DNA of 64,000 nt from NCBI RefSeq assembly GCF_041321155.1, contig NZ_JBGGWB010000006.1:52001-116000 (forward strand), written 5' to 3'. The translations under genes and the position numbers were made by a program. The notes beneath the pieces are model-generated. The model was not told where the DNA came from. It searched no databases and saw only the letters and a list, made by a program, of their open reading frames with translations. This stretch comes from Sphingomonas sp. IW22 (GTDB lineage: Bacteria; Pseudomonadota; Alphaproteobacteria; Sphingomonadales; Sphingomonadaceae). How positions within the stretch are numbered: position 1 is the stretch's first letter; each line of letters starts with the position of its first letter. This document shows, in pieces, positions 27,242-36,066 of this stretch.

Positions 27242-28348
27242 TCAGGCTGTTGCTGTTATCGTCGGCTGTCCCTTGCGACTGGCAAACTGGCCAACAAACA
27301 GGGTCAGCGGTTTCTCGACCAAAAAATAGGTGGCTAGTCCAACCAGGATCGACCCCATAATTACGATTCCGATAAAGGGCAGCGGGTGGTCGATCGAGGA
27401 CAGGAAAGGCAATTGGGCAAACAGCACGCGGCACGCGGCCACGACAAAACCATGGGTCAGATACAGGCTGTATGAAGCGTCGCCAAGCGTCTGGAGCCAT
27501 GGCAGACAGGCTACCAGCCCACGGCGTTCGGCCAAGATCGCGATTCCAACAACGGACAGTGCCGGCAGCCCGTACCAGATCATCTTCGGCTCACCCGCAT
27601 TATACCAGTCGGCAAGAAGAAGAGCGGTCAGCGCAGCCAGCCAAAGCATGGCAAATATCACTGTCTGACCAATATGAGGAATCAAGATAGGCGAATCGGA
27701 TTGTTTCCCGACCACCGCCGCCAGCACCATGCCGAACCAAAATTCGAACAACAGCGTCGTTCCATAAAATGACAGTGGCGTATTCCTGCCGGCGAAAAAG
27801 GTGCCAATGATGAACGCAACGCAGATCATCAGCATCAGACCCATTAATCGCCACCGAACGCCAAAGGGCAGCAGGAGCGCGAACAGAAGATAGAAGAACA
27901 TCTCCATGTTCAGCGTCCAACCCGGCACCAACAACGGGGTCAGCACTTGCGTTTGATGAGTCGCGGACGCCGGATTGGGCCAAGGTATAAAGAACAGCGA
28001 TGCCAGAAAGTGGGTCGGTTCAAATTTAGTCGATCGCATTATTCCAGGCGCCGTGAGGGAAAACCCCACAGCGACCAACGAGATAAGCCAGTAAAGCGGC
28101 ACGATCCGGATGATCCGCCGCTGCATGAACTGTAACGGCCCAAGCTGGCGACCTGAGGTGGTTAGCCACATGACATAGCCGCTCAGGACGAAGAAAATAT
28201 CAACCCCCGCCGCACCGAAGCTGGGAAATGCCACGGCACGACCCGGCGCCTGAAGCTCCGCATGAAAATATACGACAAGCAATGCCGCGATAGCCCGAAG
28301 ATACTGAAGCGACAGGATCGTCCGGCCCGGCGCAGGCTTCTGCTTCAT
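27242..28348 (-). CDS. Acyltransferase 3 family membrane protein
   Basis: This protein has 368 residues from the ATG at 28348 (MKQKPAPGRTIL); a GTG at 28354 adds two residues. LQYLRAIAALLVVYFHAEL carries the Arg and His of acyltransferase-3 enzymes, then VDIFFVLSGYVMW, another hallmark. About ten membrane helices are present. It lies 40 bases upstream of the polymerase gene in the same orientation. Its likely role is O-acetylation of a sugar in the gum repeat unit, as for GumF and GumG. The exact acyl group and sugar are unknown. Confidence 0.87.
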   Translation of the reverse strand: MKQKPAPGRTILSLQYLRAIAALLVVYFHAELQAPGRAVAFPSFGAAGVDIFFVLSGYVMWLTTSGRQLGPLQFMQRRIIRIVPLYWLISLVAVGFSLTAPGIMRSTKFEPTHFLASLFFIPWPNPASATHQTQVLTPLLVPGWTLNMEMFFYLLFALLLPFGVRWRLMGLMLMICVAFIIGTFFAGRNTPLSFYGTTLLFEFWFGMVLAAVVGKQSDSPILIPHIGQTVIFAMLWLAALTALLLADWYNAGEPKMIWYGLPALSVVGIAILAERRGLVACLPWLQTLGDASYSLYLTHGFVVAACRVLFAQLPFLSSIDHPLPFIGIVIMGSILVGLATYFLVEKPLTLFVGQFASRKGQPTITATA

Positions 28349-28354
28349 CGACAC

Positions 28355-28733
28355 GGAGCCGCGGAGCAGGTTAGGCGCTGCAATGCCCGCCCATCCCCTG
28401 CGGTGGGTCGAACGGCAAGCCTTCCACAGGCTGGGCCGGTTATTGATATCCTGCCACGAGACATTCCAGACGACATAAGCCCGCGTTTATCGAAAAGCTT
28501 TGCTGTTGGGAACGCGGATAAGGTCTCAACGCCAGGGCTCAGGCCGATTCGCGCTACCATGTTGGCAGAACGCTGAATATTACCGTGGTCTGTACAAAGA
28601 CTCATCGTTAACCCTTTCCGGCTGAAACGACCGGTGCATCGAACCTACTGGCAGCCGCCGCGGACAAGGTCACGGCCTATCCCCCGCATGTTGCATGGAT
28701 GGCCTCGCTTCCGCCGCACCTGCACGAATTGCT
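28355..28733. other. Intergenic stretch, no gene seen
   Basis: About 380 bases between two leftward acyltransferase genes. Minus-strand frames here lack ribosome sites and family features. It may hold a promoter for the downstream acyltransferase-polymerase pair. Confidence 0.4.
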
Positions 28734-30779
28734 TCACCGCCTGACACCGGCCTGCCGGGACGCGGTGCGCTGTCGATCGACAGCGGCCATGATCGGCGTC
28801 AGCGAGCTGGCAAGATAGGGGGTCAGCGTCCGGACAAACGTATTCGTCATGTGATGGCGGTCCGAATACATGACGATATTGCCCGCGACCACGGGGCACC
28901 GGTCGTCAGGACAAAGATGGTCGGTCAGGTCGAGGAAGTGGGTCCGGGGATCGCGTCGGACGTCTTGGAACGGGCTCGTAGCGGCGAATGCATCCGACCT
29001 GGCGATCGTGCAAAGGTCGCTGTCTGGGCCGTTGATCTGAACACATTCAGGAATGTCGTTGCGGAACCATGGATTGTCTCGGATCGCGACGACATGAATG
29101 CCAAGCGGCGTCAGCCTAGCCCATCGCTCTGTAAATTGGGGCACGACATGTTCACGTGAACCGTCCTTGCCATGGGTCGCAGTCGTGAAGACGATGTCGG
29201 GCTTGAGCTCGATGAGCTTGGTCATCAGGTTTTCGTTCCACCGCGCACAGGAACGGTCGATTTTAGACGTACCGGCTCTGGGCGTGGCGAAAACGCAGCC
29301 GCTTTTGGTAAAGGTTACCATGCGCCACCCCTGCCTGGTGACGATCGGCTCCAGAGCGGAATAATAATGTGCGCTATGCGACCCACCGACCAGCGCCAGC
29401 ACACGCCGGGCGCCGGGGTCACCGAACGTGCAACCAATCAGTCCCGGTTTGTCCATTTCCTGATGGCATTTTTTGGCATAAAGTGGCGAGACGTCGCGCT
29501 TCATCCACAACGGGCCGGGCCTGATCGGCACTCGTCCATCCGCGGCGAAGTAACGGCCATCGAACACGGCGGCACCGGGATAGCGGTCAGAATCGGGCTT
29601 CTCCAGCTTGTCCGCCAATATCGCCTGCGCGGTCTGGTTCTTCCATGCACCATCGCCAAGCGTGATGACGGCGACCGCAGCTGCCCCGACCGCGATCGTG
29701 CGCCACGGTTGGTCCTCCCGAACCTTTGAGAAGGGCTTTTCGACAAGGCGGGTGGTCAGCCAAGCAAGCATGACGGACGCCACCAGAATCGCCGATCCGG
29801 CCGCGAACGAAGTCTGCGTCTGATAGGTTACGGTCAGGAACGCGATGAGCAGCGGCCAGTGCCACAGGTACAGCGCATAGGAAATGCCGCCCAGCCAGTT
29901 CAGCGGCTTGATCGACAGCAAGCGGCGCACGCTGAACCGGTGCTCGCCTTGGCCGCATAAGAGGATTAACGCCGCGCCAAGCGTGGGCCACAACGCGGCA
30001 TAGCCCGGAAATATCGTCGACACCTGCAACAGGATGCCGCAGCTGATCACCAGAAACAGCCCCAGCCATCCACCGATCAGCTGGACAACCGCGGACAACT
30101 GCACGCGCGACAGCAACACGGCGGTAAGACCGCCCAGCGCAAACTCCCATATGCGCGCAAAAGTGTTGAAATAAGCAACCGGCTGATTGGTCGCGGTCGC
30201 ATAGACCGAATAGGAAAACGAAAGGGCGAACACCGCGGCCAGAACCAGTATCGCCGCGCGTTCCCAGTTGCCTGCGCTGTTGCGAACGACAAACCCGGTA
30301 ACCGTCATCGTCAGGCACAGCAGGACCAGCGCCTGCACCTGCGCCGACATTGCCCAGTAATGCTGCAGCGGGCTGGCTACCTCGTCCCGGGCCAGATAGT
30401 CGACCGCCGACCATGCCAGATACCAGTTCTCGACATAGAAGGTCGAGGCCAGGACGTGGACGACATGGGTCGACCATCGGGTCTGCGGCATCCAGAACGG
30501 TGCGGTTGCCAGGACGACCGCGATCACGAACAGCGACGCTGGCAGCAATCGCTTTACGATCCGCCCAACGAACGCGACAAAATCGACCCGGCCGCTGGCG
30601 CGAAGTTCGCGAACCATCGATCCGACCAGCAGAAAGCCGGACACGACGAAAAACACGTCGACACCGCCCGAAACCCGTCCCACCCAGATATGGAATGTCG
30701 CAACCAGAAGCGCGCCGATCGCTCGCACGCCCTGAATATCATCTCTACGATTCTGACGCGGGCATGACACTGCCGCCAT
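28734..30779 (-). CDS. OafA-like acyltransferase with C-terminal SGNH domain
   Basis: This 681-residue protein starts at the ATG at 30779 with GAGGG upstream. The N-terminal half is an acyltransferase-3 membrane domain (IQGVRAIGALLVATFHIWVG, VDVFFVVSGFLL). The C-terminal half (about 440-665) is an SGNH-like periplasmic domain opening ALVGGSHSAHYYSAL, with a late DRHHMTNTFVRTL that could supply the catalytic His. In the first block the usual GDSH reads GGSH, so the Asp is replaced. The two-domain form is typical of O-acetyltransferases that pass acetyl groups through the membrane to a polymer. It lies about 380 bases upstream of the smaller acyltransferase. Two such enzymes plus the one at 6911 suggest multiple acylations. 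Confidence 0.88.
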   Translation of the reverse strand: MAAVSCPRQNRRDDIQGVRAIGALLVATFHIWVGRVSGGVDVFFVVSGFLLVGSMVRELRASGRVDFVAFVGRIVKRLLPASLFVIAVVLATAPFWMPQTRWSTHVVHVLASTFYVENWYLAWSAVDYLARDEVASPLQHYWAMSAQVQALVLLCLTMTVTGFVVRNSAGNWERAAILVLAAVFALSFSYSVYATATNQPVAYFNTFARIWEFALGGLTAVLLSRVQLSAVVQLIGGWLGLFLVISCGILLQVSTIFPGYAALWPTLGAALILLCGQGEHRFSVRRLLSIKPLNWLGGISYALYLWHWPLLIAFLTVTYQTQTSFAAGSAILVASVMLAWLTTRLVEKPFSKVREDQPWRTIAVGAAAVAVITLGDGAWKNQTAQAILADKLEKPDSDRYPGAAVFDGRYFAADGRVPIRPGPLWMKRDVSPLYAKKCHQEMDKPGLIGCTFGDPGARRVLALVGGSHSAHYYSALEPIVTRQGWRMVTFTKSGCVFATPRAGTSKIDRSCARWNENLMTKLIELKPDIVFTTATHGKDGSREHVVPQFTERWARLTPLGIHVVAIRDNPWFRNDIPECVQINGPDSDLCTIARSDAFAATSPFQDVRRDPRTHFLDLTDHLCPDDRCPVVAGNIVMYSDRHHMTNTFVRTLTPYLASSLTPIMAAVDRQRTASRQAGVRR

Positions 30780-31286
30780 GAGGCCCTCTAACCGTATATC
30801 AGTTGCGCCTGATATCGTATCGTCGATTTATACGATACGACTCTCAATGCTTGCATTGCATCGTAATGGTACAGTTCGCATTGCAGAAGAAGGCTCAACC
30901 CGGCTCTGCAACCGGCCAACCTCAGTGGTATCGTCGGTCCAAGGGCGGTTCAGTTGCGAATGGGCTGCCTTAGCTTCCCATGACTAGACGTTCTTGCGCC
31001 CGAAAACCCGATTTAGTTCACGCTTTGTTACAGCGCCCGCCATGTCGTTCGTTTGTGATCCGTTCACGCAAGTGCGACGCATGGAGGTACAGTCGTTTGG
31101 CGTGTTCGAAATCAGACTGCCTCGTCACCAGATGTTCAATCCGCCGGTCTGACACCAAATTTCGGGATAGGTCAGGACAGTAACCCGTTCCAAAGCACAA
31201 CTGCGTTGGCAAGCGATTTATGACCCGGTTTACCGTCTTGACCGCGTTCTGTATCCGGTTGCCGTATCCAGGTATTAGGAGCCTCA
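30780..31286. other. Divergent intergenic stretch, no gene seen
   Basis: About 500 bases between the divergent acyltransferase and GT2 genes. Apart from a dyad near its left end I see no coding frame. GGAG precedes the GT2 start. It should contain promoters in both directions. Confidence 0.4.
30815..30840. repeat. Inverted repeat in a divergent promoter region
   Basis: TCGTATCG at 30815-30822 and CGATACGA at 30833-30840 are exact reverse complements with a 10-base spacer, 36 bases upstream of the acyltransferase start. The arm spacing of one helical turn would suit a dimeric regulator. It could also be a hairpin in the leader. Confidence 0.45.
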
Positions 31287-32273
31287 ATGCCAGCATTCCC
31301 GCTCGTTTCCGTGGTCAGCGCCTTCTACAATCGCGCCGATCGGGTGGCGGAATCAATCGGCAGCGTGCTAGCGCAGGACTATCCCGCGCTTGAGGTCATC
31401 GTCGTCGACGATGGTTCACGCGACGCGACCGCAGCCGAACTGCGCAAGCTCGACGATCCGCGAGTGACCGTCATTAGTCGCGAAAACCGCGGTTTTGTTG
31501 CATCAATGAACGAAGCGATCGCGCGCAGCCGAGGCGAATTTGTCGCCGTTCACGGGTCGGGCGATCTGTCGCTACCAGAGCGGATCGCCCGCCAAGCCCA
31601 AGTGCTGATCGAGCACCCCGATGTCGGCGTCGTCGGATGCTGGGTCGACAATGACGAGACGCACGGCCCCGGATCACGCGTTTTCAAGGCGCCCCGCGGG
31701 CGTGACTTTCATGCCACGCTGATGTTGCGCGGGCTGTTCACCCATGGCGAGGTGATGTTCCGCCGTGCTCTGTTCGACACGGTCGGCGGGTATCGCGATT
31801 TCTTTCGATATGCGCAGGATCGAGACCTATGGCTGCGCATGTCGCGGCTGTGCGACTATGATATCGTGCCCGAGATACTGTATCGCCGTTACAAGCCCGC
31901 CGGCGGGGTCAGTGCCGATCCCGAAAAGCTGTTGCTGCAATCCTATCTATCCGATTTTGCGGTGCAATGCGCGCGGATCGTTGACGCCGGTGACCGCGAT
32001 CCGATCGAGCGCCATGGGGCGCTTGCGGCATTCATGCGCCACCCCTCGCCGGTATTTGCGCGCAAGCTGGCTTGGTTTGGCGCTCGGATGATGGTGGAAG
32101 GCGATGTCGAACGGGGTTGGCCAATTGTCGGGCGCGCCTATGCGGAACATCCCAGTCGGCAGGTCCGCATGATCCATGCGCTTGCCGCACTGCACGACCG
32201 GCCCTTGTTGTGGCGGCGCGTCGGCCAACCCGTACTTGCGCGGCGATTGCGTCAGTTTCGCGAGGTGCACTGA
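31287..32273 (+). CDS. GT2 family glycosyltransferase
   Basis: This 328-residue protein has GGAG eight bases before its start. The GT-A fold begins PLVSVVSAFYNRADRVAESI, then VIVVDDGSRDATAAEL and NRGFVASMNEAIARSRGEFVA. Where most GT2 enzymes have a DxD or DAD metal motif this one has VHGSGDLSLP, so the first Asp is replaced. The later RYAQDRDLWLRMS matches the usual ED/QD acceptor region. It probably adds a sugar to the lipid-linked repeat unit, but donor and linkage are unknown. It is convergent with the kinase-like/Wzz operon, with a strong hairpin between them. Confidence 0.85.
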   Translation: MPAFPLVSVVSAFYNRADRVAESIGSVLAQDYPALEVIVVDDGSRDATAAELRKLDDPRVTVISRENRGFVASMNEAIARSRGEFVAVHGSGDLSLPERIARQAQVLIEHPDVGVVGCWVDNDETHGPGSRVFKAPRGRDFHATLMLRGLFTHGEVMFRRALFDTVGGYRDFFRYAQDRDLWLRMSRLCDYDIVPEILYRRYKPAGGVSADPEKLLLQSYLSDFAVQCARIVDAGDRDPIERHGALAAFMRHPSPVFARKLAWFGARMMVEGDVERGWPIVGRAYAEHPSRQVRMIHALAALHDRPLLWRRVGQPVLARRLRQFREVH

Positions 32274-32297
32274 AGGGGCGGCACCGCCGCGCCCTTC
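32272..32297. terminator. Bidirectional hairpin between convergent genes
   Basis: GAAGGGGCGGC pairs with the GCCG...CCCTTC segment around a short ACC loop, overlapping the GT2 stop and ending 14 bases from the kinase-like gene's stop. A CCTTTG tail follows on the plus strand. It is a good candidate though the T-run is short. Confidence 0.6.
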
Positions 32298-32310
32298 ACC
32301 TTTGCGCTTG

Positions 32311-33201
32311 TTACCGGACGATGATACTGCCCATCAACGGCACTTCATTGGCGTCCAGACGATCGCTCAGCGCACGCACGCCGCTCATCGAGCTTCGTTC
32401 CCGCTCGACCAGCAGAAGCGCTCCGTCGGCGCCACGCGCGATGGCGGCGATAATATCGGCGGGCTGATTGCCGGCATCAATGATCGCAAAGCGATACCCC
32501 GCCCGCATGGCGCGAAGCTGATCGACCAGCGACACGCGCTCCACCGCTTCGCTCAAACCCGAAATTGCCGGGCCGGATGCGACCAAATCGAGATTGGGAA
32601 TAGCCGTGGGCACCGCGCTTTCGTCGCGTGCGCCGCCGCCGGTCAGAAGCGTCGTCGCGCCTTCCGCCGGATCGACGCCGAACAGCGCATGCTGGGCCGG
32701 GTTGACGAAATTGGCATCAACGATGAGACCGTGCTGGCCCAACTGAGCAAACAAGGTCGCCAGATTGGCCGCCACGCCCGCGGTATCGTCGGTGCCGCAA
32801 CCGGCTAGCACGATGACCGGCATCCTGTCGCTGTCGAGATCGAGCACGGTGAGCAGCGTGGAACGCAGCTCGCGCAGTCGCACCGAAAGCGGTTCTTCTG
32901 GGTCATAGGCGGCGACGATCGCACGGCTGATCCCTGCGGTATCAGGATCGACTAGCTGCCCGGCCTCTACCCGACGCGCGAGGGCCTGATTGAACACCTC
33001 TGGCTCGACCAGACCGAGATCGACGGCAGCGTTGCCGAAACTGGCGCCGGTGCGGGCCTGATATTGAGCGATGCGATCCAGATCGTCCGCACTCAGCGCA
33101 TTGGTGTCGATGAGTGAGGGGTCGGGGGCGGCGCCATCGCCAACCCGGTGCGTGCGTGCGTGGACGCCGCCTGTCGAATGAGTGCTCGAACGCAGCTTCA
33201 T
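32311..33201 (-). CDS. EpsG/CpsD-like polysaccharide kinase homologue with degenerate Walker A
   Basis: This 296-residue cytoplasmic protein overlaps the Wzz gene by four bases (ATGA). Residues about 38-80 form a small helical domain (LDRIAQYQARTGASFGNAAVDLG), as in secretion ATPase N-termini. The ATPase part resembles BY-kinases: VANLATLFAQLGQHGLIVDANF (A' motif) and YRFAIIDAG (Walker B). The Walker A loop is GCGTDDTAGVAANLA, with Asp where the catalytic Lys should be, and there is no C-terminal tyrosine cluster. It is therefore probably a non-catalytic partner that shapes Wzz function, like divergent EpsG/SpsE-type proteins. The neighbours (Wzz and AAA ATPase) support a role in chain-length control. 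Confidence 0.78.
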   Translation of the reverse strand: MKLRSSTHSTGGVHARTHRVGDGAAPDPSLIDTNALSADDLDRIAQYQARTGASFGNAAVDLGLVEPEVFNQALARRVEAGQLVDPDTAGISRAIVAAYDPEEPLSVRLRELRSTLLTVLDLDSDRMPVIVLAGCGTDDTAGVAANLATLFAQLGQHGLIVDANFVNPAQHALFGVDPAEGATTLLTGGGARDESAVPTAIPNLDLVASGPAISGLSEAVERVSLVDQLRAMRAGYRFAIIDAGNQPADIIAAIARGADGALLLVERERSSMSGVRALSDRLDANEVPLMGSIIVR

Positions 33202-34577
33202 GATGCGGCTCCCGACGCCGGCAGAGCCAGTAGTCTGGGTCCGCGATTGAGATCTGCAAGCACAGGCGCGCCCGTCAGCGACACCAAGCCGCCGACCGTC
33301 CGTACGCGGGGGTTACGCCATTCGAGGAACAGCGCCGTCACCACCCCGACGAACAACCCGGCGAGCAGGCCCAGCAGGACGCGCAGCGCGACATTCGGGC
33401 TGGACGGCAGTGCCGGCGGCACCGCCCGGTCGAGCAGGCTGACATTGCTAAGCGGAATTTCGCTCTGCAGACGCACTTCGTTCAGGCGCGTCGTCACCGC
33501 GTCATAGGCGTTGCGCGCGGTATCAACGTCGCGCTGAAGCACGGCCATCTGATCCTGCACGCCCGACAGGCGAAGCACCCGTTCACGCTGGCCCTGCACC
33601 AGGCTGCGCAGGCGGGCCTCACGCGCACCGGCAGCGGCGCTGGCGGTCTGGATCGCTGAAACGGCGGTGCCCACGGCCTGTGCCCGGCGCGCGCGCAGTT
33701 CGGCAAGCTCGGCATTGGCCGACACGATCAGCGGATGGTTCGGCCCCAACGTCTGGCGAAGCTGCTGGAGTTCGGCCGACTTGCCTGCGATCTGGCCGTC
33801 CAGCCCCTGAACCACTGCCGATTGCTGTGCATCGGCCGATCCGCCGACATTGCTGCCCGCCTTGGCACCGGCCTGCGCCGCTTCGGCTTGGGCGGTCGTC
33901 AATTGCTGCGTCAGTTCGCTCAACTGCGCTTGTTCGATGTCGAAGCGACCAGCCCCGACAAGCCCATGCTGCTGCTGAAAGCGCGTCAGGCGCGCCTGTG
34001 CCTGCTCAAGCCGGGTGCGCGCTTCGCCTATCTGGCTTTCGAACCATTGCGAATAGACGCGGGCCGGATCGATCCGCAGTTGCAGCTGGGTCTGGACATA
34101 AGCCTCGGCAAAGGCCGTGGCCATGCGCGCCGCCAGTTCGGGATCCTCGCTCTTGTAGTTGACGGCAAGCACGCTGGTGTTGCGCGTCGGCAGAATTTCC
34201 AGCGCAGAAGGGGAAGTGATGCGGCGGCCGATCCATTCGCGGATCGGCAGCTGGCTGCCCGATTTTTGATAACGCTCGACCAGTTCGGGATTGCGGTCCA
34301 GCCCCATATTGCCGACCACGCGCTGGGCGACGAACACGCTGCGGATGATGTCCGCCTGCGTCCCCAGCAGTGCCGCAGACTTGGTCTGGGCGCCGCCGCC
34401 CGAATTGCTTGAGACCGGGTCCGCCTGTTGCAGATCGAACAGTAGCGTCGCCGATGCGTTGTAGGTCCGCGGCGATGCCCAGGTCCAGATGCCGACGATC
34501 GCCAGCACGACCAGTGTTGCCAAGGCAATCATACGCCAGCGCGCACGCAATGCTTCGACATAATCCCAAACGTTCAT
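33198..34577 (-). CDS. Wzz/GumC-type polysaccharide co-polymerase
   Basis: This 459-residue protein has an N-terminal Wzz domain and two membrane helices (about 17-35 and 405-427). VWDYVEALRARWRMIALATLVVL opens it. The periplasmic part holds long coiled coils (about 180-385) and the PPALPSSPNVALRVLLG motif (Pro-rich, before the last helix) of the Wzz/EpsF family. It sets chain length and links the polymerase to the outer-membrane exporter. It lacks a fused kinase domain; the separate kinase-like gene follows with a four-base overlap, and the AAA ATPase gene precedes it with the same overlap. The three should be translated together. Confidence 0.9.
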   Translation of the reverse strand: MNVWDYVEALRARWRMIALATLVVLAIVGIWTWASPRTYNASATLLFDLQQADPVSSNSGGGAQTKSAALLGTQADIIRSVFVAQRVVGNMGLDRNPELVERYQKSGSQLPIREWIGRRITSPSALEILPTRNTSVLAVNYKSEDPELAARMATAFAEAYVQTQLQLRIDPARVYSQWFESQIGEARTRLEQAQARLTRFQQQHGLVGAGRFDIEQAQLSELTQQLTTAQAEAAQAGAKAGSNVGGSADAQQSAVVQGLDGQIAGKSAELQQLRQTLGPNHPLIVSANAELAELRARRAQAVGTAVSAIQTASAAAGAREARLRSLVQGQRERVLRLSGVQDQMAVLQRDVDTARNAYDAVTTRLNEVRLQSEIPLSNVSLLDRAVPPALPSSPNVALRVLLGLLAGLFVGVVTALFLEWRNPRVRTVGGLVSLTGAPVLADLNRGPRLLALPASGAAS

Positions 34578-35938
34578 CGGTCATCCCCTTTGCCAGCGAT
34601 GCTCTGGCTGGTCTTTTTGTTCCAGCGCTGCCGGGCGCAAACCGTCAATAGGAACTGAGGCGCCAGCACATCGTCAAAGGCCAACCTGGTCGGACTGTCC
34701 GCCGCCGTGGCGGTGGGCAACCTGCCGAGTGCCGGCGCGAGCGCCTGAACCAGTTGCGGAGCGATTGCCGGGTCCACCCCAGCCTGCTCCAACGCACCGG
34801 TCAGATCGTCGATTGTGAATTCGAGTTGCCTTGCCGCGGCTTGGGCGAACGCTTCGATCGCGGCGACGGGGAAGCGGTCCTCGCGCACCAGCGTCTCGAA
34901 CAGCGCGTCGTCGCGCTGATTGGTCTCCCGCCAGCTCGCTCGCGCTCGCTCCACCCCCGACAGGACGGTTTCGGCATCAGCAAAACGCTGGTCGCGCTCG
35001 ATCGCGGACAGGCAGCCATGCAGGCTAAACAGCCGCATGTGATAGGGCGATCCGCACACCAGCCAGCGCAGCAGCGACAGCGCTTCCAGATCGAATACCA
35101 GCCCGATCGCCTGGCTGGTGGTGCGAATGAAATTTTCTACCTCTTCATCGGCGATCGGCTTCAGTCCGACCGGCAGGATATGCCGCCGGACCGATGCATG
35201 AACGTCGATCAGGTCGCCAACATCGCCCGAAATGCCGACAAAGATCAGCCTCACGCGCGAGCGCATGTCCGACAAAAGCTTGATGAGCAGCGCCAGCTGC
35301 CCCTTGGTCTCACGATCCTCAAGCCGGTCAAACTCGTCGAGGATCAGGATGACATCTTCATGATCGACGCGCGCCAGCAGCGATGCGAACGAACGCGGCG
35401 TCGGCGACGCGCGGACAAGGTCGACCGCATTGGCAAAGTTATCGGCCCGCATGCCGAATGCCGCCGGCCCGATTTCGTCCAGATAAGGCAGCATCAGCTC
35501 GGCGAAATCGCCGCCGCCCGCGCAGGACAGATAGATGACCGACGCCCCCGACGCGTCAGCCATGTCGCCGAACACCCGGACCAGCGAAGTCTTGCCGCTG
35601 CCGCGCGGACCATAGATCACGGCATGCATGCCCGATTCAGTCACGGCGATGTTAAGGCTGTCCAGCTCACGCTGGCGGCCGAACAGATCACGCGGATTTT
35701 CGACGGGCTGGTTCGCGCCGAACAGGCGGATCGCCAGCATGCGGCTGCGTTCGGCGACGCGGGTAGCGCGGTCTTGGGCATGGCCATTGGGCGAGGGTGG
35801 CGGCGTCGGCGGCGCGCTTCGCGGCAGCGGCGCCTGAGCCGCCTGGCTTGCCATGCGCAGCGGGTCGGAGGACGAGACATTTTGCCTCGCCCTGCCGGTC
35901 AACCAGCCACGCAGACGATCGAACCAATCACGTAACAT
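34574..35938 (-). CDS. AAA+ ATPase of EPS operon
   Basis: This 454-residue protein overlaps the Wzz gene by four bases. After a Pro/Ala-rich N-terminus (about 30-55) the ATPase core carries NPRDLFGRQRELDSLN, Walker A GPRGSGKTS, and Walker B VILILDEFDRLED. It resembles Orc1/Cdc6- or ExeA-like AAA+ proteins, and similar ATPases sit beside Wzz and kinase genes in exosortase-type EPS operons. Its likely role is energy-dependent assembly or gating of the export complex. No membrane helix or signal is seen. Function is inferred from context. Confidence 0.75.
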   Translation of the reverse strand: MLRDWFDRLRGWLTGRARQNVSSSDPLRMASQAAQAPLPRSAPPTPPPSPNGHAQDRATRVAERSRMLAIRLFGANQPVENPRDLFGRQRELDSLNIAVTESGMHAVIYGPRGSGKTSLVRVFGDMADASGASVIYLSCAGGGDFAELMLPYLDEIGPAAFGMRADNFANAVDLVRASPTPRSFASLLARVDHEDVILILDEFDRLEDRETKGQLALLIKLLSDMRSRVRLIFVGISGDVGDLIDVHASVRRHILPVGLKPIADEEVENFIRTTSQAIGLVFDLEALSLLRWLVCGSPYHMRLFSLHGCLSAIERDQRFADAETVLSGVERARASWRETNQRDDALFETLVREDRFPVAAIEAFAQAAARQLEFTIDDLTGALEQAGVDPAIAPQLVQALAPALGRLPTATAADSPTRLAFDDVLAPQFLLTVCARQRWNKKTSQSIAGKGDDR

Positions 35939-36066
35939 GGTTACCCCCTGGCAGACGCGCTGTGGCGTCCGCCCTTCCCCCGGATATGGACCTTATGGCC
36001 ACTAATGACACTCGCTGATTGCCTATGGGTTAAGCTGACGCCGAACAAGCCCTGCGGCTGCAGATT

